DNA of 34,204 bases from an uncultured Clostridia bacterium (lineage in GTDB: Bacteria > Bacillota > Clostridia > Oscillospirales > Acutalibacteraceae), in assembly GCA_946493765.1 (NCBI GenBank), contig CAMMAZ010000029.1, positions 1 to 34,204 on the forward strand. Direction: 5' to 3'. Below are positions 7,764 through 16,129 of this stretch, in pieces. Made by a program: the position numbers and the translations under genes. The notes under the pieces are model-generated. The model did no database searches, had not been told where the DNA came from, and saw only the letters and a list, made by a program, of their open reading frames with translations. The stretch's first letter is position 1. Every line of letters starts with the position of its first letter.

Positions 7764-7797
7764 CATCGGTCATTTTAAAGGCGGCAAAGCCTTGCTG

Positions 7798-7826
7798 TTG
7801 ACAGGGGCAGGCGCAGGGGGTAAAAT
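7798..7826 (+). promoter_or_regulatory. sigma-A promoter of trpS
   Basis: TTGACA (7798-7803), 17-nt spacer, TAAAAT (7821-7826). The leader of about 35 nt is too short for a T-box, so trpS seems not to be tRNA-controlled here. Confidence 0.85.
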
Positions 7827-7865
7827 GAAAACAAACACAAAATCAAAACAAAGAGGGGAATTTCT

Positions 7866-8927
7866 ATGAAACAGGTCATTTTAACAGGCGACCGGCCGAC
7901 CGGCCGGCTGCATGTCGGACATTATGTGGGATCTTTAAAGGAACGGGTGGCTTTGCAAAACACCGGCCTTTACGATGAAATTTATATCATGATCGCTGAT
8001 GCGCAGGCGCTGACAGATAACGCCGAGCATCCCGAAAAGGTCCGGCAGAATATCTTGCAGGTCGCGCTGGATTATCTGGCCTGCGGGATCGACCCGTCAA
8101 AATCCACCATATTGATTCAATCGATGATCCCCGAATTGACGGAACTGACTTTTTACTACATGAATCTGGTAACGGTTTCACGCCTGCAAAGAAATCCGAC
8201 GGTGAAAGCCGAAATCCAGATGCGCCGGTTTGAGGCCAGCATTCCGGTCGGCTTTTTCTGCTATCCGATCAGTCAGGCGGCGGACATCACGGCGTTTCGC
8301 GCAACCGCCGTTCCTGTCGGGGAAGATCAGATGCCGATGCTCGAACAGTGCCGGGAAATCGTGCATAAATTTAATATGACCTATGGCGAAACGCTGACCG
8401 ATCCGCAGATCGTTTTACCCCAAAATCAGGCGTGCCTGCGGCTGCCGGGGATCGACGGAAAAGCCAAAATGAGCAAATCCCTGGGTAACTGCATCTATCT
8501 TTCCGACGAGCCGGATGTTATCAAAAGCAAGGTCATGTCGATGTTTACCGACCCGAACCACCTGCGGGTGGAAGATCCGGGCAAAGTGGAAGGCAACCCG
8601 GTTTTTATCTATTTGGATGCATTTTGCCGTCCGGAACATTTCGCCGCCTTTTTGCCGGAATATGAGAACCTCGACGCGCTCAAAGCGCATTACAGCCGCG
8701 GCGGACTGGGAGATGTGAAGGTCAAACGGTTTTTGAACGAGGTTTTGCAAGCGGAGCTTCAACCGATCCGGGAACGGAGAAAAGAATGGGAGCAGCGGCT
8801 GCCGGACGTGTATGAAATTTTAAAAGCGGGCAGTATGGCCGCGCGTCAAACTGCGGCCAAAACACTGCGTGATGTGCGCCACGCAATGCAGATCGATTAT
8901 TTTTCCGATGAAATGGTGAATCGCTGA
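7866..8927 (+). CDS. trpS: tryptophan--tRNA ligase
   Basis: 353 residues, a class Ic aminoacyl-tRNA synthetase that charges tRNA-Trp with L-tryptophan in the cytoplasm using ATP. The N-terminus gives [17 protein letters not shown] with the HIGH-like HVGH at 16-19, and the KMSKS loop is at 201-205 ([11 protein letters not shown]). [12 protein letters not shown] and [13 protein letters not shown] are the usual TrpRS active-site segments. It is slightly longer than the ~330 residues usual for bacterial TrpRS but complete. GAGGGG precedes the ATG by 7 nt. It is monocistronic, between its own promoter and a GC-rich terminator. Confidence 0.95.
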   Translation: MKQVILTGDRPTGRLHVGHYVGSLKERVALQNTGLYDEIYIMIADAQALTDNAEHPEKVRQNILQVALDYLACGIDPSKSTILIQSMIPELTELTFYYMNLVTVSRLQRNPTVKAEIQMRRFEASIPVGFFCYPISQAADITAFRATAVPVGEDQMPMLEQCREIVHKFNMTYGETLTDPQIVLPQNQACLRLPGIDGKAKMSKSLGNCIYLSDEPDVIKSKVMSMFTDPNHLRVEDPGKVEGNPVFIYLDAFCRPEHFAAFLPEYENLDALKAHYSRGGLGDVKVKRFLNEVLQAELQPIRERRKEWEQRLPDVYEILKAGSMAARQTAAKTLRDVRHAMQIDYFSDEMVNR

Positions 8928-8937
8928 TTTAGAAACC

Positions 8938-8962
8938 CGGGGGCCGGCCGCGCCCTTTTTTT
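8938..8962 (+). terminator. probable terminator after trpS
   Basis: A GC-rich stem (GGGC 8941-8944 with GCCC 8952-8955 around a CGGCCG core) is followed by seven T. The rest of the gap to 9171 is AT-rich with no recognised riboswitch; a small hairpin (CAA GATT/AATC TTG) sits at about 9124-9142. Confidence 0.55.
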
Positions 8963-9171
8963 CCAAAACGGGAACCCTGCTGCATTTTTGTTTTCCAGCA
9001 TCGAAAAAGCGATGCTCAAAAATGAAAATATTTATTTCATTTTACTTAAATTACGAAAATTTAATTTCTTTTTTACACAAACATGATCGAAACGGCGGGA
9101 CATTTCCTTTAAAATAAAAACAGCAAGAGATTGCAAATCTTGATTCTCAAACAGAACTTAGGAGGAAATGA

Positions 9172-10023
9172 ATGATGGAACTTGCCAAAAAACAAACCGC
9201 GACACAGTCGCAAAAGCTGATGGTCTTTGTGCTGACCATGGCGCTGTATGGGCTGGCAACCCTGTTTACCGAACTGATTCCGCAGTTTCAGGCCGGTATT
9301 GTCGAATTTTCGGTCGAATATTTTCTGTTTATCCCGCTGACCCTTGCGATGCTGTTCGATCCGCTGTCGGCGGCGCTGGGCGCGGCGACCGGCGAACTGG
9401 TTTTCAGTGAAATCATGCTCGGACAGTTCGGCGGACTTGGCGAACTGGAAAAGTTTTTAACGGTCACGATCGGCGTTTATATTGCCGGACGGATGGTCAA
9501 AGACCCGAGAAACCGCAAAATGGTCGGTATTGCCGCAATCACCGGCACCGGACTGCAGCTGCTGATGGGCACGGTAGTGGATATTCTGAAAGTGCAGTTT
9601 GCGGTCGAGGATTTTGAAGCGGTGGCAGGACTGCCGGAAAGTGTGTTTGCAACAGAAGGCTTTGCCTTTTTGAACGACCTTTTGTTCTCCGGCATTCTGT
9701 TCTGCCTGCTGCCGACGCTGTTTTTGGTGCCGAAGCTCTATGGAAAGATCGAACCGCTGCTGGGCATGCGTCCGCGCGATGAGAAAACCTGGCTTGGCGG
9801 CGTGAACGTCAAGGTGGTTGTCGGCGCGGTGATCGCGTTTGCCGTCGCCTGTGCTGCGGAGCTGCTTGCTTCCAGCGGTCTGTCGCTGGTTGAATGGGAA
9901 GCGAGCTGGGCGGAAAGCCGCACGGCGCTTGCGATCGGCATGGTCGTGGCGGCGGTCGTCGTTGTTGCCGTGCTGGTTGTGCTCAAATGCAAAAACAGGA
10001 AGGAAAAAGTGACACAGTCATGA
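9172..10023 (+). CDS. ECF transporter S component (substrate unknown)
   Basis: 283 residues; ATG at 9172 (or 9175) with GGAGG 6 nt upstream. It is a very hydrophobic protein with about 6-8 membrane helices. VEYFLFIPLTLAMLFDPLSAALGAATGELVFSEIML looks like the central part of an energy-coupling factor substrate-binding (S) subunit. A large loop (VEDFEAVAGLPESVFATEGFAFLNDLLF) lies between helices. The last helix (MVVAAVVVVAVLVVLKCKNRKEK) ends in a basic cytoplasmic tail. It sits first in an operon with a fused double ATPase, a T component and a PHP protein, which makes the S role secure. I cannot name the ligand: no TPP or other riboswitch is visible upstream, and the length exceeds that of the usual ~190-residue S components. 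Confidence 0.8.
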   Translation: MMELAKKQTATQSQKLMVFVLTMALYGLATLFTELIPQFQAGIVEFSVEYFLFIPLTLAMLFDPLSAALGAATGELVFSEIMLGQFGGLGELEKFLTVTIGVYIAGRMVKDPRNRKMVGIAAITGTGLQLLMGTVVDILKVQFAVEDFEAVAGLPESVFATEGFAFLNDLLFSGILFCLLPTLFLVPKLYGKIEPLLGMRPRDEKTWLGGVNVKVVVGAVIAFAVACAAELLASSGLSLVEWEASWAESRTALAIGMVVAAVVVVAVLVVLKCKNRKEKVTQS

Positions 10024-11750
10024 ATATCATCGAGATAGAGAATCTGACCTATTCCTATCCCGCTGCAAAGGAACCGATTTTAAAGAACATATCCCTGCAG
10101 GTCGAAAAAGGGGACTTTCTCGCAATCGTTGGCAACAACGGCTGCGGGAAGTCCACTTTTTGCAAAACCCTTAACGGTTTGATCCCGCATTTCATCACCG
10201 GGGATTTTTCGGGGACCGTCCGGGTGGACGGTTTGAACACGCTGGAAGCGGATGTGGGAACGCTGGCCTGCAAAGCGGGCTATGTTTATCAGGATTTTGA
10301 AAACCAGATCGTGCGTCCAACCGTTTTGGACGATGCGTCCTACGCCTGTTTGAACTACGCCATGCCCGACTACCGGCAGCGGGGTGAAGAGGCGCTGGCA
10401 CTTTGCGGACTGCAGGGCCGGCAGGACGATTATATCTGGCAGCTGTCCGGCGGACAAACGCACTTGCTCGCATTGGCCGGCGCGGTATCCCTGCAGCCGG
10501 ACATTCTGATTTTAGATGAACCGATCGCCCAGCTGGATCCGGGACATGCCGACCGGATCTACGGCGTGCTGCGCGAGCTGAACGAAAAACATGGTAAGAC
10601 CATCATCGTGATCGAGCATCATACCGAGTATATCGCCGACTATTGCAAGCATGTGATGCTCATGCGCGACGGCACCATCGCCTGGAAACTGCCCGCCGCC
10701 GAAGCGCTGCGCCGGGTGGACGAGCTGCAGGCATGCAATATTTTTCCGCCGCAGGTCACGCTTGCCGCCCACCGGCTGCAGCGGCAAAACAGGCTCCCGT
10801 CCGACTGTCCGCTGCCGACGACGGTGCAGCAGGGAAAGAAGGTATTCGCGCATTTGCGGTATTGCAACGGCGACGGGAAATCCCGGGCGGACGCCGAAGA
10901 CCGGGAAACAGTCGCGCAGTTCCGGGATGTCGGCGTGTCCTACCGGTCGGTCAAAGGGGAGGACCGCGTGGTCTACAGCGGTCTGAACCTGCAAATCCGA
11001 AAAGGCGAAAAGATCGCGCTGATCGGTTCCAACGGCGCGGGAAAGTCCACGCTGATGAAGCTGATGGTCGGTCTTTTAAAGCCGGATCGCGGCGAGATCC
11101 TGCTCAACGGGGAGAATATCCGCAAAAAGAAAACCGAGGAGCTGTCCCGACAGATTTCACTGGTTTACCAGAATCCGGAGGAAATGTTCATCAAGGATAC
11201 TATTGCGGCGGATATCGCCTATGCCATGCAGGTGCGCGGGGTGGAAAATTACCGGCAGCGTACCGATGCATTACTCGAACGGTTCAGGCTGACCGAACTG
11301 AAAGACCGGGACGGCCGTCTGCTTTCAGGCGGACAGATGCGCCGGGCAAGTCTTGCCATCGGTATTGCACTCAATCCCGGTATTTTGCTGCTGGACGAAC
11401 CGACTGCCAATCTGGATATTGCCACGCGAAAGGAGATCATGCGCACGCTTGCGCAGATCAAGGCGGTCACCGAAACGGTGATTATCGCCACCCATGATAT
11501 GCAGCTGGTCTGCGAATGGGCGCAGCGGATTCTGGTGCTGTGCGACGGCGGGGTGATCGCCGACGGCACCCGCGACGAGATTTTCGGCAATCCGCAGGTG
11601 GTGCAAAGGGCGGGTATTCGTCCGCCGGAAATTTTCACAATGGGACAGGCACTGGACCGGCAGGCGCTTTGCTATACCATCGATGCATTTTTGGAATCTT
11701 TTAAGGAGGCGCAGTGCGTTGGCTTCAAAAACGAAGAAAAAACTTTCTGA
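10020..11750 (+). CDS. ECF transporter ATPase, two fused ATP-binding domains
   Basis: 576 residues from the ATG at 10020, which overlaps the S component's stop by 4 nt (ATGA). It carries two complete ABC ATPase domains in one chain. Domain 1 has Walker A GNNGCGKST (38-46), Q-loop YVYQDFENQ, signature LSGGQTHLLALAGA, Walker B ILILDEP and H-loop IEHH. Domain 2 (from about residue 305) has Walker A GSNGAGKST, Q-loop LVYQNPEE, signature LSGGQMRRASLAIGIAL, Walker B ILLLDEPTANLD and H-loop ATHD. Fused EcfA1-EcfA2 proteins are known, as in YkoD-type systems. The protein hydrolyses ATP on the cytoplasmic side to drive uptake through the S and T subunits. Domain 1 lacks the TANLD continuation (it has IAQLD), so the domains are not equivalent copies. 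Confidence 0.93.
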   Translation: MNIIEIENLTYSYPAAKEPILKNISLQVEKGDFLAIVGNNGCGKSTFCKTLNGLIPHFITGDFSGTVRVDGLNTLEADVGTLACKAGYVYQDFENQIVRPTVLDDASYACLNYAMPDYRQRGEEALALCGLQGRQDDYIWQLSGGQTHLLALAGAVSLQPDILILDEPIAQLDPGHADRIYGVLRELNEKHGKTIIVIEHHTEYIADYCKHVMLMRDGTIAWKLPAAEALRRVDELQACNIFPPQVTLAAHRLQRQNRLPSDCPLPTTVQQGKKVFAHLRYCNGDGKSRADAEDRETVAQFRDVGVSYRSVKGEDRVVYSGLNLQIRKGEKIALIGSNGAGKSTLMKLMVGLLKPDRGEILLNGENIRKKKTEELSRQISLVYQNPEEMFIKDTIAADIAYAMQVRGVENYRQRTDALLERFRLTELKDRDGRLLSGGQMRRASLAIGIALNPGILLLDEPTANLDIATRKEIMRTLAQIKAVTETVIIATHDMQLVCEWAQRILVLCDGGVIADGTRDEIFGNPQVVQRAGIRPPEIFTMGQALDRQALCYTIDAFLESFKEAQCVGFKNEEKTF

Positions 11751-12558
11751 AAACATTCTGGATAAATTCTCGATTGATTTTCTGCGCAATCAGGTGCTCA
11801 AAAACGCCTATGGAAACGACGACACCGTCATTGCAAAGCTGGATCCGCGGATTCTGCTGATCTGGTATCTGTTTTTAGGGCTGGTGCCGTGGTTTGTCAG
11901 CGACCTGTGGTTTTTGATGGGCTGTTTTCTTCTGGTGCTGGTCACGACAAAGCTGGCAAGGGTCGCGGGACTGGTGCTGTTGCTTTTTGGCATCGGTGTT
12001 TTCACCCAGACCGGGTATCTGTTTATCGTGGCGCTGTTTTTCGGCGGCGACGCTTCCACGATCGCGCCGCTGCTTGTGCTCACGCTGAAGGTGGCGACCT
12101 GTTCTTTGGCGTCGGTCACCGTTTTTTCGGGACTGGATCCCGACCGGCTTTCCAACGGGCTGATGTGGTATGGATGCCCTGAACGGCTGTCCTTTTCCAT
12201 TTCCTATGCCTACCGTATGCTGCCGATGCTGATGGAGGAATTTCAGAATATTCTGCTATCTTTCCGGATGCGGGGCAACCCGCCCGCACATGTTACCGTG
12301 TGGGGAAAGATCAAATATCTGTTTTATCAGGTCAAGGTGGTCATACACGCCTTTTATCCGCTGATGCTCAACACCGCCAAACGTTCCAGAACAACGGTGG
12401 AAGCGCTGGAAATCAAGGGGTACCGCTATGCGGCGGTCAACCCGCAGGTCAAGAAAATGAAGCTGTCGACGCTGAAAGTGACCTATAACGACCTTTTGTT
12501 TTTAGCGGTTTCCTTCCTCTGGATCGCCTTGTGCGTTTTGGCGTCCACCTTATTTTAA
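11719..12558 (+). CDS. ECF transporter T component
   Basis: 279 residues from a TTG at 11719, with AGGAGG (11704-11709) 9 nt upstream; it overlaps the ATPase gene by 32 nt. It is the transmembrane coupling subunit (CbiQ/EcfT type) with about five helices (LLIWYLFLGLVPWFV, LWFLMGCFLLVLV, GLVLLLFGIGVF). MLPMLMEEFQNILLSFRMRG and a second Ala-Arg-type element near the C-terminus (KRSRTTVEALEIKGYRYAA) match the coupling helices that contact the ATPases. It links the ATPase dimer to the S component. Confidence 0.88.
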   Translation: MASKTKKKLSENILDKFSIDFLRNQVLKNAYGNDDTVIAKLDPRILLIWYLFLGLVPWFVSDLWFLMGCFLLVLVTTKLARVAGLVLLLFGIGVFTQTGYLFIVALFFGGDASTIAPLLVLTLKVATCSLASVTVFSGLDPDRLSNGLMWYGCPERLSFSISYAYRMLPMLMEEFQNILLSFRMRGNPPAHVTVWGKIKYLFYQVKVVIHAFYPLMLNTAKRSRTTVEALEIKGYRYAAVNPQVKKMKLSTLKVTYNDLLFLAVSFLWIALCVLASTLF

Positions 12559-12575
12559 AGAAAAGAGGAACGAAA

Positions 12576-13445
12576 TTGAAACTGGATTTTCATACCCACG
12601 GAAAACTGGCCAAAAAGCTGCCGTTTTCCACAGCATATACCGACTGGCTGTTTTGTGAAGCCAAAAACGCTGGACTTGACGCGCTGTGTCTGACCGAGCA
12701 TTTCAACACTTTACAGTTCGGCGAGCTGTACGGTTACCTGATGCGGCAAAGCCGGCGGGAGGGAGATACCCTGCTGTTGGAAAACGGACTGCGGGTGTTT
12801 CCCGGCATGGAAACGGATATTGCCGAGGGCGGGCATATTCTGTCCATCGGTCCGGCCGAAGCGATTTTAGAGCTGAATCAGAGATTGGAACCTCACAAGG
12901 CGCCCGGATCGTTTTTACCTTTTGCGCAGCTGATGGATCTGTTTTCCGATTATCCGGTCATCGCCGGCGCCGCGCATCCCTACCGTGCGGGCGGCCACAT
13001 TCCCGCGCTGCCGTCGGGACAGCTGTGCCGTTTGGATTTTCTGGATTTAAACGGCAAGGACGTGGCGGAAAACCGGCAGCGCACCGAACGGCTGACCTTT
13101 GCGCTGGGCGAAACGCTCGGCAAGCCGGTCATTGCGGGCAGCGATACCCATCAGGCGGTGCAGTATGGCTGTATCCACACCGATTTTGACGCGCAGATCA
13201 CGACCGTTAAAACGCTGCATGCGCAGATGCGCGAGGGAAATTACCGGATCACCGTGTCGCCGCAGGCTGCTTTCCAGGTGAAAACCGCCGGTGTTTTAAA
13301 ACGCGCGTTAAAGGAGATCCATGCGCTTGGCGGGGATTATGTGGAGGTTCTGTTAAGCGGCGGAAAAAACAGCCGGTCAAATGAACAGACCGCCGGTCCC
13401 GCTTATCAGGCGGCGGTCGTCAACCATTCCCGCGCCGGTCGGTAA
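12576..13445 (+). CDS. PHP-domain metal-dependent phosphoesterase
   Basis: 289 residues from a TTG at 12576 with GAGGAA just upstream. The PHP metal-binding motifs are in order: LDFHTHGKLAKK at the N-terminus, CLTEHFN, FPGMETDIAEGGHIL, GAAHPYRAGGH and GSDTHQ. PHP enzymes hydrolyse phosphoesters with a three-metal site, for example histidinol phosphate or small nucleotide phosphates; the substrate here is unknown. It closes the ECF operon, 17 nt after the T component stop, so it probably acts on the imported compound or its phosphorylated form. Confidence 0.85.
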   Translation: MKLDFHTHGKLAKKLPFSTAYTDWLFCEAKNAGLDALCLTEHFNTLQFGELYGYLMRQSRREGDTLLLENGLRVFPGMETDIAEGGHILSIGPAEAILELNQRLEPHKAPGSFLPFAQLMDLFSDYPVIAGAAHPYRAGGHIPALPSGQLCRLDFLDLNGKDVAENRQRTERLTFALGETLGKPVIAGSDTHQAVQYGCIHTDFDAQITTVKTLHAQMREGNYRITVSPQAAFQVKTAGVLKRALKEIHALGGDYVEVLLSGGKNSRSNEQTAGPAYQAAVVNHSRAGR

Positions 13446-13446
13446 A

Positions 13447-13467
13447 ACGGTGCAGAATTTGCACCGT
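13447..13467 (+). other. hairpin after the ECF-PHP operon
   Basis: A perfect 8-bp stem ACGGTGCA/TGCACCGT with a 5-nt loop sits 1 nt after the stop codon. No T run follows, so it may be a 3'-stabilising stem or a weak terminator. Confidence 0.4.
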
Positions 13468-13694
13468 GCGGCAACGCAAAGAACAGCTGCACATGGTTTT
13501 GGGTTTATTCGCCGCGCTGTTTTTGCAAAAGGGGTTTTCATTTTTTGATAAATATGATAAAATAGGCACAAACGGCGCGCCGGGCAATGCGCGCAGTTTA
13601 GCTAAAAACAAATTGCGGCTTTAGGGATTTCCCCAAGGCCGCTTTCAGCACGTTATGGATTGTGCGTATGATTGCAAAAACCGGGAGGGACAGT

Positions 13695-14525
13695 ATGCAG
13701 CTTCGATTTCCGAATATGCCGGAACAGATCACAAAAGCGGATGCAAAAATATTGGAATATATCTCGAACAACACCGAGGCTTTTCTTTTTTCCTCCATCG
13801 GCAAGTTTGCCGCGCAGCTGGGGATTTCGGAAGCAACGGTATCCCGGTTTGTCCGGCATGTCGGCTGCAGAGACTATAAAGAGCTCAAGCGGCTTGTGAC
13901 CGAACAAATCGCCTTTGAGGGACCGGCGGCCAAAATGGCGGAAACGTTAAACGCCGATGCGGGATTCACGTTGGAGAACTGGATGCTGCGGCAGCAGACG
14001 TATTTGCAGAAAACGTTGGAAAGCGTGGACAAAAAGGCGTTTTCCGACGCTGTTGCGGCGATTTTGCACGCGCATCGTGTTTTTATCCATGCCAAAAGCG
14101 CTTCCGCATCTTTGGGACAGCTGCTTTTGTTCCGTCTGCGGCGGATGGGAATCGAAACGATCCTGCTGCCATCCGGCGGGTCCGAGGTGCTGGAGGGACT
14201 CGCGCAGGTGGAAAAGGACGATATTGTGCTGCTGTTCAGTTTTTCCAAGGTATCGGCAGAGGGAAAAATGATTCTTTGCCGCCAAAAAGAGATCGGCTAT
14301 CAAACGATCGCCTTTTGCAGCCGCATGTTTGTCCCGCCGGCGGAACGCGCCGACATCCAATTGTTTGTCTACCGGGGCGAGCCGGAGGAATACCATTCCA
14401 TGACCGCGCCCGCCGCCATGGTGGATGCGCTGGCGGTGGCGGTCTCCGAGGCGCTCGGACCCGATTGTGCAAAACGGCTGTCCGATTTGCACCGGATGAA
14501 AAAATCCTATGCGCCGGATCGATAA
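13695..14525 (+). CDS. MurR/RpiR-family transcriptional regulator
   Basis: 276 residues from the ATG at 13695, with GGGAGGG 5 nt upstream; an upstream in-frame ATG at 13662 lacks such a site. The N-terminal RpiR-type helix-turn-helix is visible (KADAKILEYISNNTEAFLFSSIGKFAAQLGISEATVSRFVRHVGCRDYKELK). The C-terminal ~150 residues form a SIS domain (VFIHAKSASASLGQLLLFRLRRMGIET, DIVLLFSFSKVS, GYQTIAFCS) that normally senses a phosphosugar. It lies just downstream of the ECF-PHP operon in the same direction, separated by ~250 bp, and is a plausible regulator of it. The ligand is unknown. Confidence 0.9.
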   Translation: MQLRFPNMPEQITKADAKILEYISNNTEAFLFSSIGKFAAQLGISEATVSRFVRHVGCRDYKELKRLVTEQIAFEGPAAKMAETLNADAGFTLENWMLRQQTYLQKTLESVDKKAFSDAVAAILHAHRVFIHAKSASASLGQLLLFRLRRMGIETILLPSGGSEVLEGLAQVEKDDIVLLFSFSKVSAEGKMILCRQKEIGYQTIAFCSRMFVPPAERADIQLFVYRGEPEEYHSMTAPAAMVDALAVAVSEALGPDCAKRLSDLHRMKKSYAPDR

Positions 14526-14612
14526 AGCGCACAGGATTTTGTGTTTGCCAACAAAAGCGCTTTTGCCAAACTATGGCGCGAATATGCTTTTTGCTTGTGA
14601 GGTGAACAGATC

Positions 14613-15560
14613 GTGATTATCAGCGCCAGCCGCCGGACGGATATTCCGGCTTTTTATTCCGACTGGCTTTTCCATCGCCTAAAAGCCGGGTTTGCCGATG
14701 TGCGCAATCCGATGAATCCCCATCGGATCAGCCGGATCGCTTTCACGCCGGACGTGGTGGACGGCATCGTTTTCTGGACCAAAAATCCGCTGCCGATGCT
14801 GCGGCATTTGGATGCACTCAAACATTACGCCTATTATTTTCAGTTCACCCTCACCCCTTATGGAAAGGATATCGAACCGTTTTTGCCGGATAAACGGGAA
14901 ATTTTGATCCCTGCGTTTTGTGCGCTATCGCGGAAAATCGGGAAAGAAAGGGTGGTCTGGCGGTATGACCCGATCCTTTTCAACGGGACATACACGATGG
15001 ATTACCATTTAAAAACCTTTGAAGAGATGGCAAAGACCCTTTCCCCTTTTACCGAAACCTGCACAGTCAGTTTTCTGCAAACCGATTATAAAAGCACAAA
15101 ACGAAACGCGGCGCTGCTGCAAAGTGCGACGCCGTCGACGGCGCAAAAGGAGACGCTTTTGCGGCAGCTTGCACAGATCGCCGCCGGTTATGGCATAACG
15201 CTGGAAACCTGCGCGCAGGCGTTCGATTATCGCAAACTCGGTATTCGTCCTGCAAAATGCATCGACGCACAGCGACTGGAACGGAGCGGCGGCTATTCGC
15301 TGCAAATCAAAAAAGACCCCAACCAGCGGCCGGATTGCGGGTGTGCGGCAAGTGTGGACATCGGCGCGTATAACACCTGCAAAAACGGGTGCTTGTATTG
15401 CTATGCAAACTATAACGAACCGTTAGTGCGCAAAAATTTTGCGCTGCACGATCCCCTTTCTCCGCTGCTGATCGGCCGACAGGATGAAAAGGATGTGCTG
15501 CATATCCGTCCCGCTGCGTCGCAGCGCAGTTCACAACCGCGCCTGCCGGGCTGTGAATGA
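14613..15560 (+). CDS. DUF1848 protein with C-terminal CX3CX2C cluster motif
   Basis: 315 residues from a GTG at 14613 with GAGGTGA upstream. It fits DUF1848: start MIISASRRTDIPAFYSDWLF, then VFWTKNPLPMLRHLD, FQFTLTPYGKDIEP, RYDPI, and a C-terminal Cys-rich stretch CGCAASVDIGAYNTCKNGC followed by LYCYA. C256, C260 and C263 form CX3CX2C, the spacing of radical SAM [4Fe-4S] motifs, with C242 and C244 nearby. The surrounding residues resemble the cluster loop of spore-photoproduct-lyase-like radical SAM proteins, but here it stands at the C-terminus rather than the N-terminus. It is likely an iron-sulfur enzyme of unknown reaction. It lies 87 nt after the RpiR gene. Confidence 0.8.
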   Translation: MIISASRRTDIPAFYSDWLFHRLKAGFADVRNPMNPHRISRIAFTPDVVDGIVFWTKNPLPMLRHLDALKHYAYYFQFTLTPYGKDIEPFLPDKREILIPAFCALSRKIGKERVVWRYDPILFNGTYTMDYHLKTFEEMAKTLSPFTETCTVSFLQTDYKSTKRNAALLQSATPSTAQKETLLRQLAQIAAGYGITLETCAQAFDYRKLGIRPAKCIDAQRLERSGGYSLQIKKDPNQRPDCGCAASVDIGAYNTCKNGCLYCYANYNEPLVRKNFALHDPLSPLLIGRQDEKDVLHIRPAASQRSSQPRLPGCE

Positions 15561-15781
15561 TTTGCCGCCTTGGATGCAAAATTGCTTTGATTGAGAAAAA
15601 ACAGGGCAGAATATCAAAATGGATGCAAAGTTTAACCGGAGTTTATACATTGGGCGGCTTGATATGCTAAACTAAAATTGGGATTGCATTAGGATTTCCT
15701 GTCCGGCCGTTTTTGTGTTTGCCCGCCGGTGGGAAAGTTTTATCGCCGCATATCCAAAAGAAAAGGAAAGCCGGTGTGGGA

Positions 15782-16081
15782 ATGACGATAAAAAAACGGC
15801 TGTTTTGGTCAAATATTTTGATGATCGCTGTTCCGGTCGTTTTCACCGCTTTAGTCGGCGTTTTGGGACATGTGTTCGCCGTTGTGCTGTTTTTGATCGT
15901 TCGCAGTTTTATCCGGAAAAAGTGTCCGGTCTGCGGTCGTTTTCAATCCGGCACTTCCCACTACTGCGCACATTGCGGCGCCGCCATGCATCTGCAATGT
16001 CCAGATTGCGGCGAATATTGCGCGGATGAAGCGCTATTTTGTCACGCCTGTGGAAAACGGCTGCACGACCTTCGCCGGTGA
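15782..16081 (+). CDS. small membrane protein with double zinc ribbon
   Basis: 99 residues from the ATG at 15782 (AGGAAAG upstream); the frame is open 23 codons further up but without a signal. The N-terminus (MTIKKRLFWSNILMIAVPVVFTALVGVLG, then VFAVVLFLIVRSFI) gives one or two membrane helices and closely resembles the start of some sensor kinases. It is followed directly by two zinc ribbons with four Cys pairs (CPVC, CAHC, CPDC, CHAC). No enzymatic domain is present. The cytoplasmic ribbons probably bind zinc; the role is unknown. It could be a remnant of a kinase N-terminus fused to ribbons, or a genuine small membrane protein. Confidence 0.65.
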   Translation: MTIKKRLFWSNILMIAVPVVFTALVGVLGHVFAVVLFLIVRSFIRKKCPVCGRFQSGTSHYCAHCGAAMHLQCPDCGEYCADEALFCHACGKRLHDLRR

Positions 16082-16129
16082 AGACAGATTTTTTGACAAT
16101 GGATCCACAGCAATAAAGGAGTTTTCGCA

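Noticed and set aside
7706-7865. T-box leader before trpS
   Set aside because: The promoter at 7798-7826 leaves a leader of only ~35 nt, too short for a T-box, and no T-box core sequence is seen.
8963-9171. TPP or other vitamin riboswitch before the ECF operon
   Set aside because: I looked for conserved thi-box and similar cores and found none; only AT-rich sequence and a small hairpin are present.
10643-11497. 284-codon plus-strand frame inside the ECF ATPase gene
   Set aside because: It is a shifted-frame reading of the ATPase sequence, with Arg/Gly/Pro-rich composition and no domain.
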